DNA of 64,000 bases from CAZCTC01 sp964501335 (lineage in GTDB: Bacteria > Chloroflexota > Anaerolineae > B4-G1 > SLSP01). Location of the stretch: assembly GCA_964501335.1 (NCBI GenBank), contig CAZCTC010000013.1:62001-126000 (forward strand), written 5' to 3'. The notes beneath the pieces were generated by a model that had not been told where the DNA came from, made no database searches, and was given only the letters and a program-made list of their open reading frames with translations. The stretch's first letter is position 1. Every line of letters starts with the position of its first letter. A program made the position numbers and the translations under genes. Shown here piece by piece: positions 25,044 through 32,450 of this stretch.

Positions 25044-25056
25044 CAAGGAGCGATTC

Positions 25057-25482
25057 ATGTCTTGTGAAAAACGTTTTGTGGAACAATTACGGGAGCGTGG
25101 CTTACGGGTCACTCCTCAACGGGAACTCATATTAGCAACCCTTCATCAACGAGAAGGGTTATTCACAGCCGAAGAAATTTATCAACAGGTTCATAACCAG
25201 GACCCAGATCTTAAACTCTCAACAGTGTACCGAACTCTGGAATTATTGGAAGAACTGGAGCTGGTGGCGGTTGTGAGCAGCACCGATGAACGCCGTCATT
25301 ATAAACTTTTGGGACTTCATGGGTTGCATCATCATTTGCATTGTATCCGTTGTGGATCAGTCACGAGCATTCCTTATGAAATCATTCAGCCACTGATCGA
25401 GCAATTACAACACACTTATGAATTTGAAGCTGAAATAGGAGCGCTAACTTTTCAGGGAGTCTGCGCAGCCTGTCGGAAATAG
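25057..25482 (+). CDS. Fur-family metalloregulator
   Basis: The 141-residue protein has the Fur winged helix (LRVTPQRELILATLHQ, FTAEEIYQQV, LKLSTVYRTLELLEELELV), the metal-site histidine cluster HGLHHHLHCIRCG and a second Cys pair CAACRK at the C-terminus, so the structural zinc site is complete. Fur-family repressors sense Fe, Zn, Ni, Mn or peroxide. The cbiMQO genes downstream suggest nickel or cobalt control here, which is inference. AAGGAG precedes ATG; the longer open frame starts before the promoter. The operator upstream implies it represses itself and the transporter. Confidence 0.9.
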   Translation: MSCEKRFVEQLRERGLRVTPQRELILATLHQREGLFTAEEIYQQVHNQDPDLKLSTVYRTLELLEELELVAVVSSTDERRHYKLLGLHGLHHHLHCIRCGSVTSIPYEIIQPLIEQLQHTYEFEAEIGALTFQGVCAACRK

Positions 25483-25577
25483 CGATTCTGTGAAATGATA
25501 ATTTTTAAGTAGCTTATTGCTCAAATAGAAACCTTCTATCTCTAACTTGAGCAAAAAATTTTCTCGGAGGTAACCCT

Positions 25578-26546
25578 ATGTTTTTTTCACCTGTAAGAAT
25601 GCATATTCCAGACGGATTCCTTTCAATTGGGGTTTCTATTTTCTTTTGGCTGATAGCCATCGGCGTGATTAGCTATGCTTTGCGGCGAGTCAATCGTGAG
25701 ATGGGAGAACGTCAGGTGCCTTTGATGGGTGTATTGGCGGCCTGTATTTTTGCTGGTCAAATGTTAAACTTTTCAGTAACCGGTGGCACATCAGGACATT
25801 TATTGGGAGCTGCTTTAGCGACGATTTTATTAGGACCCTGGGCTGCCATTTTAATCATGACTTGTGTTGTGGGAACCCAGGCCTTGATTTTTCAGGATGG
25901 TGGAATTCTGGCTTTAGGCGCTAATCTTTTCAATATGGCCATTGTGGGATCTTTGGTTTCCTATTTTGTCTATCAGACTGTGCGGAAGGTAGCCGGGAAA
26001 CATTCCTGGAGTTTGTGGGTAGGAGGGTTCATAGCTGCATGGGCTTCGATTTTTACTGCCGCATTGGCCTGTGCTCTACAGTTGGCGTTTTCGGGAACCT
26101 CGCCTGCCAATATTGCTGTTCCCGCAATGGCTGGCATTCATGCCCTGATTGGAATCGGTGAAGGATTGATTACCGTAGGGGCTTTGAGTCTAATTTATGC
26201 GGTACGGCGGGATTTAGTTCAGGAGACCGGAACCGTTCAGCCTATCGGACGAAGTGTTGTGGTAGCAGGTTTATTATTGGCTTTGGGACTTACGATTGCG
26301 GCTCCCTTGGCTTCAACTCACCCAGATGGGTTGGAATGGGTTGCGGAACAGCATGGTTTTCTGGAAACGATGCAGGTTTCTTTTTATTCTTTGATTCCTG
26401 ATTATGCCTTACCGGGAATCGAAAATCAAAAGTTAGCCACGATCCTGGCTGGGGGAATTGGAGTTTTAATCGTTTTTTTTGCAGTGGCCGGTGGGGCCTA
26501 TTTGCGTCGTTTGCGTAGGAATTCAGGAGCACCCCATCAGATATGA
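25578..26546 (+). CDS. cbiM: Cobalt/nickel ECF transporter substrate-binding subunit CbiM fused to a PDGLE (CbiN-like) domain
   Basis: The 322-residue membrane protein contains MHIPDGF and the CbiM helices (GQMLNFSVTGGTSGHLLGAAL, GILALGANLFNMAIVGSLV). After residue ~225 a second part carries STHPDGLEWVAE and a final helix, the PDGLE/CbiN-like domain, so two usual subunits are fused. CbiM binds Co or Ni with an N-terminal Met-His. The best ribosome site (GGAGG) serves ATG 25578, which places seven residues (MFFSPVR) in front of that Met; ATG 25599 would give the canonical terminus but lacks a good site. The gene overlaps cbiQ by 4 bp. Confidence 0.92.
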   Translation: MFFSPVRMHIPDGFLSIGVSIFFWLIAIGVISYALRRVNREMGERQVPLMGVLAACIFAGQMLNFSVTGGTSGHLLGAALATILLGPWAAILIMTCVVGTQALIFQDGGILALGANLFNMAIVGSLVSYFVYQTVRKVAGKHSWSLWVGGFIAAWASIFTAALACALQLAFSGTSPANIAVPAMAGIHALIGIGEGLITVGALSLIYAVRRDLVQETGTVQPIGRSVVVAGLLLALGLTIAAPLASTHPDGLEWVAEQHGFLETMQVSFYSLIPDYALPGIENQKLATILAGGIGVLIVFFAVAGGAYLRRLRRNSGAPHQI

Positions 26547-27331
26547 GAGTTTATTCACTTGATCCCTACGTGCCAGGTACGAGTCCGGTACATACATTAA
26601 ATTCCAGGGTCAAATTGACATTGACCCTGGCTTTTATCTTGACCGTAGCAGCGTTACCCTGGCCCGCCTGGCCGATTTATTGGATATTAGGTACCTTGGA
26701 TCTGGCTGCTATTGTTCTCGCTGAATTGCCCGCTCGTGTGATTTGGCAACGTAGCTGGCCGGTGCTAATGGTAGGGTTTGCCACAATTCCACTATTATGG
26801 ACTACCCCAGGAACTGCTGCGTGGAATATGGGGTTAGGGAATTGGAACCTGGTGATTACTATACCGGGAATAGGTCGAATGGTCGGTTTGTTGTTGAAAG
26901 CTGAATTGGCCGTGACCTCTGTCGTGGTGCTAATGGCAAGTACTCCTTTCCCGGCTTTGTTGGATGCGATGGAAACATTGAAATTGCCGCGATTATTAAC
27001 AGCTACAATAGGATTAATGTGGCGATATCTTTTTGTATTGGTTGAAGAGGTTGAACGATTGCAACGCGCTCGCGATTCTCGTTCGGGAGGCAAATCTGGA
27101 GGTCAGTTAATTTGGAGAGCACAAGTTACTGGAAGTATGGTGGGGAATCTTTTCATTCGAGCCTTGGAGCGTTCCGATCGAATCTACAATGCAATGTTAG
27201 CCCGTGGGTATGATGGAATCCCACAAACATGGGCTTCATCATCACCTTCCGCATTTGAAAAGATAGTGTTGTATAGCGGCATTGGCGGATTGATGTTGTC
27301 AGGCCTGGTAGCTTGGTGGGGATGGGGGTAA
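26543..27331 (+). CDS. cbiQ: ECF transporter transmembrane subunit CbiQ
   Basis: The 262-residue protein has about five membrane helices. The two coupling segments of EcfT proteins are visible as RLQRARDSRSGG (near residue 175) and ERSDRIYNAMLARGYDG (near residue 212), which contact the ATPase. The start overlaps the cbiM stop as ATGA, and the stop is 5 bp before cbiO. It should form the energy-coupling unit with CbiO for cobalt or nickel uptake. Confidence 0.92.
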   Translation: MRVYSLDPYVPGTSPVHTLNSRVKLTLTLAFILTVAALPWPAWPIYWILGTLDLAAIVLAELPARVIWQRSWPVLMVGFATIPLLWTTPGTAAWNMGLGNWNLVITIPGIGRMVGLLLKAELAVTSVVVLMASTPFPALLDAMETLKLPRLLTATIGLMWRYLFVLVEEVERLQRARDSRSGGKSGGQLIWRAQVTGSMVGNLFIRALERSDRIYNAMLARGYDGIPQTWASSSPSAFEKIVLYSGIGGLMLSGLVAWWGWG

Positions 27332-27336
27332 AAATC

Positions 27337-28056
27337 ATGCAAAATAAAGAGTCCGGTAGGATTGGGATCGAACAATTGAGTTTTTCTTATCCCGATGGTC
27401 GGTCAGCCTTAAAAAATCTTTCCTTACAAATTCAAACCGGCGAACGGGTAGCTTTAGTTGGACCTAACGGAGCAGGAAAATCAACTTTGCTTTTACATTT
27501 TAACGGAATTTATCCATCTCAAAAAGGGTCTGTTCAGGTTGGCGGCTGGAAAGTTGAATCCCGACAAATCAGCCGGGTTCGCGGAATAGTTGGCCTGGTT
27601 TTTCAGGATCCCAATGATCAGCTTTTCTGTCCCACCGTTTTTGAGGATGTAGCTTTCGGCCCTTTATATCAGGGGCTTTCTCAAGAAGAAGTTCGAATCC
27701 GTGTAACAGAAGCGTTGATAGCTGTAGGAATGGAGAAAACTGAATCACGTTCCAGCCATCAGCTTAGTGTAGGAGAGAAAAAACGAGTAGCTTTGGCAAC
27801 TGTATTAGCGATGCGTCCACAAATTCTAGTCCTGGACGAACCGACTGCCGGTTTGGATCCGCGAGGTCGGCGGGAACTGGGAACTTTGTTACAAACATTG
27901 CCTCAAACTCTGATCGTAGCTTCACACGACCTGGATTGGATAGCTGATTTGTTACCCCGATGGATAGTAATGAATGATGGTCAAATCGTCGCTGATCTTC
28001 CAGGACACCAATTGCTTATGGATTCGTTGTTACTAGAAAAATATGGGCTCGCATAG
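27337..28056 (+). CDS. cbiO: ECF transporter ATP-binding subunit CbiO
   Basis: The 239-residue ABC ATPase has Walker A GPNGAGKST near residue 41, a Q-loop (FQDPNDQLF), the signature LSVGEKKRVALA, Walker B ILVLDEPTAGLDP and the switch His in ASHDLDW. LSVGEKKR instead of LSGGQ is usual in CbiO. It powers CbiM-CbiQ. ATG 27337 follows GGGGGT with suitable spacing, although the frame is open eight codons earlier within cbiQ. Only one ATPase is present, so a homodimer is expected. It closes the AT-rich operon. Confidence 0.92.
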   Translation: MQNKESGRIGIEQLSFSYPDGRSALKNLSLQIQTGERVALVGPNGAGKSTLLLHFNGIYPSQKGSVQVGGWKVESRQISRVRGIVGLVFQDPNDQLFCPTVFEDVAFGPLYQGLSQEEVRIRVTEALIAVGMEKTESRSSHQLSVGEKKRVALATVLAMRPQILVLDEPTAGLDPRGRRELGTLLQTLPQTLIVASHDLDWIADLLPRWIVMNDGQIVADLPGHQLLMDSLLLEKYGLA

Positions 28057-28281
28057 CCACCAAATTAAAGGAAAGACATTGCCTACAGATTCACAAGTAA
28101 AATGAGAAGAAAATTTGACTTTACCCGCTTTGAAAATGTGCTCGCTGTTTTTTAGACAGTATGAGTAATGACGGTGATGGAATTGTCTGCTTTCTACGCC
28201 CAAAAAATTAAATGCAATTAAACCTTATCGGGTACATCAGTTTATTTTTTAACACAAATTAAGACCTTTTTCTTCTATCTG

Positions 28282-28310
28282 TTGAAATTTTTCCAAACTT
28301 GTAGTAAAAT
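28282..28310 (+). promoter_or_regulatory. Promoter of the transfer operon leader
   Basis: TTGAAA (28282-28287) and TAAAAT (28305-28310) are exactly 17 bp apart, predicting a start near 28317. It is the best promoter match near the long plus-strand transfer operon. Confidence 0.65.
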
Positions 28311-28316
28311 ACACAG

Positions 28317-28467
28317 GTAGCACGCGCAGGTAGAGCTTAAGCTCAATTTTCGGTTTCAGCGCGATGCTTTTGTAAAACGCACGGGTGGGCCTGGTGCCCT
28401 TCCGGTGATCCTGGACTTTAAACAGGACCACCTCCTGATGATTCAGTGCGCAGGAGGCGGTCCTGTT
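28317..28467 (+). ncRNA. Structured leader or small RNA ending at a terminator
   Basis: Between the promoter and the first gene, ~150 nt include a palindrome GAGCTTAAGCTC (28334-28345), paired GCGCG/CGCGC segments, and a 17-bp terminator stem at 28421-28467. The arrangement fits a transcription attenuator or a free-standing small RNA. No known riboswitch family was recognised. Confidence 0.45.
28421..28467 (+). terminator. Strong terminator hairpin upstream of the transfer operon
   Basis: AACAGGACC-A-CCTCCTG (28421-28437) pairs with CAGGAGG-C-GGTCCTGTT (28451-28467) with one mismatch. TTTTGTTTG follows. It ends 29 bp before the first operon gene, so read-through is needed for operon expression from the promoter at 28282. 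Confidence 0.8.
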
Positions 28468-28495
28468 TTTGTTTGCCAGAAAACCGGGAGGAAGC

Positions 28496-29161
28496 ATGGG
28501 CAACGATGCGCATCTGTTTCATATTCTGAAAGGCCGCGAGCATCTCGTCATCTTCAAGATGGAGCTCGACGGCCAGTATGCTTTGTACCTCCCCGGCAAT
28601 CGTCCCCTCGAACAAACCTGGCCGCGCTACCCCGAGGCCCGCCCCTATCTCGATCTCTGGCTTTCCCAATATGCCGGACAACCTTCCGGCGATGTGACTC
28701 CCAACAATCTGGACTATCCTCGCCAGCTGGCCCAAGCCCTTACCCAGGATCCATATCTGAACCTGTGGGCCTACGCCACTCCCCAGGTAATCCGCGTCAG
28801 CTTCCGGCAAATTGCGCAGGCCCTGGGCCGGGATCCCAAACCCACTTTACGCGAAGAATTGGCCCAGAAAGGGCTGCGGTTCGAACGCAATGAATCTGGC
28901 CACTATCAAGCTCCGCTGGGAATCGTGACCCGCACCCTGGGAAACAGCGTGGCCGATCGCCTGCTCCTCTATCCTCAGCAAGTCGCTGCTTTCCTGGGCG
29001 TCAGTGCCGGCGGCGCGCCCGATATCACCCGGCGGCTGGGACTGCTCCTCGAAGGCCGGGGGGATGTGGCCCTCGTGGAATGGGGGCGGCTGCGACAGGT
29101 ACGGCGTACCGGTCCGCGCACCTTTGCCCTGGCCGAGGGCGAAAAGGAGAAAGAAGCATGA
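28496..29161 (+). CDS. Hypothetical soluble protein, first gene of the transfer operon
   Basis: The 221-residue protein has no signal peptide or membrane segment and is not recognised. Its middle (VIRVSFRQIAQALGRDPKPTLREELAQKGL) resembles a helix-turn-helix but is not a firm match. GGGAGGAAG precedes ATG 28496; the nine codons upstream lie in the terminator tail. The stop overlaps the next start (ATGA). As first gene after an attenuator-like leader it may be regulatory, which is speculative. Confidence 0.7.
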   Translation: MGNDAHLFHILKGREHLVIFKMELDGQYALYLPGNRPLEQTWPRYPEARPYLDLWLSQYAGQPSGDVTPNNLDYPRQLAQALTQDPYLNLWAYATPQVIRVSFRQIAQALGRDPKPTLREELAQKGLRFERNESGHYQAPLGIVTRTLGNSVADRLLLYPQQVAAFLGVSAGGAPDITRRLGLLLEGRGDVALVEWGRLRQVRRTGPRTFALAEGEKEKEA

Positions 29162-30510
29162 AACCTCGCTTAAACATCCTTTGGTTAGGTCTGTTGTTGA
29201 TGAGCTGTGCCGTGAACGAACCGCTCTCCCTGCCCAAGGCTGCGGGATGCCGCCCTTATGGCGTTCCCACGCCCGCCTTTCAGGATCCGCAATTCGGCAC
29301 GCCGGCGCCCGCGGCGACACCCGATCTCCGTCCCGTCTGCACTCCTATCTACCGGACGCCGACGCCCAATCCCAATTTGCCTCCTACGGTGACCCCGATG
29401 ACTTCCCCGGCCCAGGCGGGGCCGCGCGTTTCCACGGCCCCGCAAAACCTCACCATTTCCCCCTGGAATGAAACCGTCGATCAAACCGCCGCCGCCTGGG
29501 ATGCCGGAATCCTGGCCGTGACCTGGCACGATGACCGCCAGGCCTACCTGACCTGGAGCACGGCGGGTGGGACGGGCTCGCGCGCCCTGGCTGAGCTGTT
29601 GGGCAGCGGAGCCCTCGCCGCCGTGGCCGTCTCGCCGGCGGGACGGATCTATCTGGTCGGTGGTGGACAGTGGACCTATTCCGATAACAGCGGGGCCACC
29701 TGGCAACCCGCCCGGCCCGCCCCGAACGGCGCGGTCCTCCGAGCCGTGATTCAATCCGATGGCTTCCTGCGGCTCTTCTGGCTGGATGGCCAGCAGCTGC
29801 AAACCGCCGTTCAACAAAGTGATGGCACCTGGAACGGGACGTTGACACTCCGAGATGGCGTCCAAAGCTACGATGCGATCCGCGCTGGCGATGGCCTGGT
29901 CGTCGCGGCCGCCGGCGGGCAGGTTACCGTGTGGCGTTTCCCTGAAGGGATCGTCACCGCCAACCTGGGCGACGGCCTGACCCATGTGCATCTGACCGGG
30001 CGGCAAGGCGAAGTGCTGCTGGGTTTGGGCCGCGCCGTGGCTGGCCAGGGCGCGGCCTATGTGGCCCGCTCCACCGACGGCGGCCGCAGCTGGCCGGAGT
30101 TCTGCCAGGTGCAGGCCAGCGCCCAACCCATCGGCGATGTCGCCGCCTTCCCCACGGCTCAGGGACCGTATGCCGTCCTCTGGAGCTGGCAACCGCCCGC
30201 CGGCGAACATGTCGGCGCCTTCCCCTACATCGCCCTTTCTCAACTGCGTTTTCCTTCCTGCAGCGTTTCTCCTGAGGTAGGCGCGGTCGATGGCCTGGCG
30301 CAAGCCGGCGGCGGCCCGCCGGGACTCCTTTCCTTGGCGGCCCGGCAAACCCGTTTCCAACTGGCCGCCGATGACCGGGGAATCTTCCTGGCCTTTGAGG
30401 GACTTTCCGCCAATGGCCAGGCCGATATTTATACGGTCGTCCTCTCTCCCGATCGGGTTTTCTCAGGGATCTCGTTAGGCGGCGGCCAGGCCGGGGAGGA
30501 AGCCCCATGA
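29158..30510 (+). CDS. Lipoprotein with sialidase-type Asp-box repeats
   Basis: The 450-residue protein has a lipoprotein signal (LWLGLLLMSC, lipobox Cys near residue 18), a Pro/Thr-rich linker, and a beta-propeller with Asp-box turns (YSDNSGATW near residue 180, STDGGRSW near residue 305). BNR/Asp-box folds occur in sialidases and in non-catalytic adhesion domains. The Arg triad of sialidases was not identified, so catalysis is doubtful. It overlaps its neighbours by 4 bp on both sides. Surface display next to the transfer apparatus suggests a role in cell contact. Confidence 0.75.
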   Translation: MKPRLNILWLGLLLMSCAVNEPLSLPKAAGCRPYGVPTPAFQDPQFGTPAPAATPDLRPVCTPIYRTPTPNPNLPPTVTPMTSPAQAGPRVSTAPQNLTISPWNETVDQTAAAWDAGILAVTWHDDRQAYLTWSTAGGTGSRALAELLGSGALAAVAVSPAGRIYLVGGGQWTYSDNSGATWQPARPAPNGAVLRAVIQSDGFLRLFWLDGQQLQTAVQQSDGTWNGTLTLRDGVQSYDAIRAGDGLVVAAAGGQVTVWRFPEGIVTANLGDGLTHVHLTGRQGEVLLGLGRAVAGQGAAYVARSTDGGRSWPEFCQVQASAQPIGDVAAFPTAQGPYAVLWSWQPPAGEHVGAFPYIALSQLRFPSCSVSPEVGAVDGLAQAGGGPPGLLSLAARQTRFQLAADDRGIFLAFEGLSANGQADIYTVVLSPDRVFSGISLGGGQAGEEAP

Positions 30511-32450
30511 CGCGCCGGGTCAAGTTGCTCAGTTTAGCCATTCTGGGACTCCTGGCCCTGGCTTGTACCGGGATCGCCGGGACCATCGACGTGGCGCCCT
30601 ACCACCAAAGCCGCATTCCGCCGTTCTGGGTTTGCGCTACCGCGACGCCTCGCTTCACCGCTACTCCCCAGGCCGAACCGACGCCGCGCCCCGGCACGAC
30701 GCCTTCCCCCTGGGAGCCGCCGGACTGGCCGCCCACGCCCTATCCCACCCCCACGCCTTACGCCATGTTCGGAAGCTTCTATCGCGGGCAACGGATCTGG
30801 ATTCCCCTGCGCCCGGCGGTGCCGTTGACGCCCCCGGCCAGTTCGCAGACGGAAATGCTCTCGGTCGTGTTGACCGATACCCAATTCGGGGGCGCTTCGC
30901 CCGTCCGCCCGGAATTCGATTGCCTGCGGTTCGACTTCCAGGTCCACAACTTCTCCAGCGCTCCCCTGGATTTCGATCTGGCGGAGCAGGCCTTCCTGCG
31001 GGACTCGGGCAGCGTGACGCTCTACCACGCGGATCCGGCCGTCTATCGCGCCGCCGGCCGGGACTGGCCCGCCGCGCGCTTTACGCCGGGCGAAGATCGG
31101 ATCGTCCCGGTAGTCATCTGCAAACCGGCAGAGACCAGTTCGCCCCGGTTGGGCCTGCTGGCCTCGGTTTACGATACCGCCGCCGGGACGGCCGGGATGG
31201 GTGGGGGCAGCGCCGCCTCCGGCAACGATACGGCCATCTACATCGACTACCAGGAAACGGTGCCCGGTTGCACCTATCCGCCGGAATTGGGACTCTACCC
31301 AGAAGTAGAAACCCCGCCGGAAATCCCTTCCACCCTGCCGTTTTATACCGGTCCGCTCGGTGGGCGGATGTCCGGCAATACCCCCGTTTCGATTCCGCCC
31401 TGTCGCAGCATTACCCGCGGTTTCGGTTGTGACAGCTTTCCCACCGGGGTCTCGGGAGCGGGGCGATGCCCGGCGGATCTGCCCTACTGGCATACCGGAA
31501 TCGACTATTCCTGCGTGATCGGGACGCCGATCTACTCTCCGTTAGGCGGCGTGATCGATAGTTGGGGCGAGCACGGGGGGTACGGCAATCTGGCCGCCGT
31601 CAGTAACGGTCCTTTGCGGTCGATGTATGGCCATCTGTCGGCCTTCGGCAGTGATCCGCTCTGCTCGGGGTTGGGTGGCATGTGCGAAGCCGGAACCGAG
31701 ATCGGCTACGTCGGCTCGACCGGCTTCTCGACCGGGCCCCATCTGCATTGGGAGGTGCGCGTCAATGGGGTCCCGGTCGATCCGATGTTGTACTTCGGCG
31801 GCTCCGGCAAAAGTCGGCAGACGCCCGGTCTCGCAGCACCGGCGCCGATCTCCGGCACGGCCCATCCGTTGATCGTGCTGCTGCGGGATGAACAGGGCCG
31901 GCTGCTTTCCGGGCCTATCGTAAAACTATGGGATGCTGACGGCCAACCCGTCGGCGAATGCCAGGTTACGGAAGGCCGTTGTGAATTCCAGGTACCGGCC
32001 GGCGTCTATCAGCTTTCCCTGGAAGGGAATCTGGCCGACGGCACACCGGTCGATCCCTACGGCACGGCCAATGTCCAGGCGGAACAGCAGTCCGAATATC
32101 TCTATGGGCCCCTGGCGATCTGGCATGAAGCCCCAGGAACGACGGCTGGATTGGTCCTCCGCATCGACGCCGCCGGCATAGCCCAACCCTATCTGGACGC
32201 CGCCCCTCTGGAAACCCCGCAGCTGCTGGATCCGCTGGCCACGATCGCCACCCTCTCGCCCACGCTCGAACCCACTCCAACTCTGATCTTCACAGAAACG
32301 CCCGGCGAAACCGAAACTACCTATCCCTGGCTGTGGATCGCGCTGGGACTCATTGCCGGTTGGATGCTTTTTGTAGGCAGTATCTGGATAGGGCAAAGGC
32401 TGCGCCGCGCCGGCTGGATTCCTACCCCCAAAAAGGAGCAGGATCAATAA
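30507..32450 (+). CDS. Lipoprotein M23 metallopeptidase with C-terminal membrane anchor
   Basis: The 647-residue protein has a lipobox (LLALAC, Cys20), a Thr/Pro-rich linker, an N-terminal beta domain and an M23/LytM endopeptidase domain at residues ~325-430. The zinc motif HTGIDYS, the segment MYGHLS and GPHLHWEV supply the His/Asp ligands. A carboxypeptidase-regulatory-like beta domain and a C-terminal helix (LWIALGLIAGWMLFVGSIW) follow. M23 enzymes cut peptidoglycan peptide bridges; in conjugation operons they open the wall for the channel. Having both lipid anchor and C-terminal helix is unusual. It overlaps neighbours on both sides. Confidence 0.88.
   Translation: MTRRVKLLSLAILGLLALACTGIAGTIDVAPYHQSRIPPFWVCATATPRFTATPQAEPTPRPGTTPSPWEPPDWPPTPYPTPTPYAMFGSFYRGQRIWIPLRPAVPLTPPASSQTEMLSVVLTDTQFGGASPVRPEFDCLRFDFQVHNFSSAPLDFDLAEQAFLRDSGSVTLYHADPAVYRAAGRDWPAARFTPGEDRIVPVVICKPAETSSPRLGLLASVYDTAAGTAGMGGGSAASGNDTAIYIDYQETVPGCTYPPELGLYPEVETPPEIPSTLPFYTGPLGGRMSGNTPVSIPPCRSITRGFGCDSFPTGVSGAGRCPADLPYWHTGIDYSCVIGTPIYSPLGGVIDSWGEHGGYGNLAAVSNGPLRSMYGHLSAFGSDPLCSGLGGMCEAGTEIGYVGSTGFSTGPHLHWEVRVNGVPVDPMLYFGGSGKSRQTPGLAAPAPISGTAHPLIVLLRDEQGRLLSGPIVKLWDADGQPVGECQVTEGRCEFQVPAGVYQLSLEGNLADGTPVDPYGTANVQAEQQSEYLYGPLAIWHEAPGTTAGLVLRIDAAGIAQPYLDAAPLETPQLLDPLATIATLSPTLEPTPTLIFTETPGETETTYPWLWIALGLIAGWMLFVGSIWIGQRLRRAGWIPTPKKEQDQ

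Larger units (their letters stand above)
24718..25056. other. Divergent intergenic region upstream of the Fur-family gene
   Basis: The 339-bp AT-rich region separates the leftward propeller operon from the rightward metal-uptake operon. It contains the Fur-family promoter and operator (24998-25043). Several AT-rich -10-like hexamers near 24860-24890 could serve either direction, but no pair is convincing. Confidence 0.5.
28057..28495. other. Intergenic region upstream of the transfer operon
   Basis: The first ~220 bp are AT-rich with no gene or strong motif. The last ~215 bp hold the promoter, leader and terminator of the transfer operon, listed separately. Base composition shifts from AT-rich to GC-rich here, which marks the right edge of the metal-uptake island. 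Confidence 0.55.
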
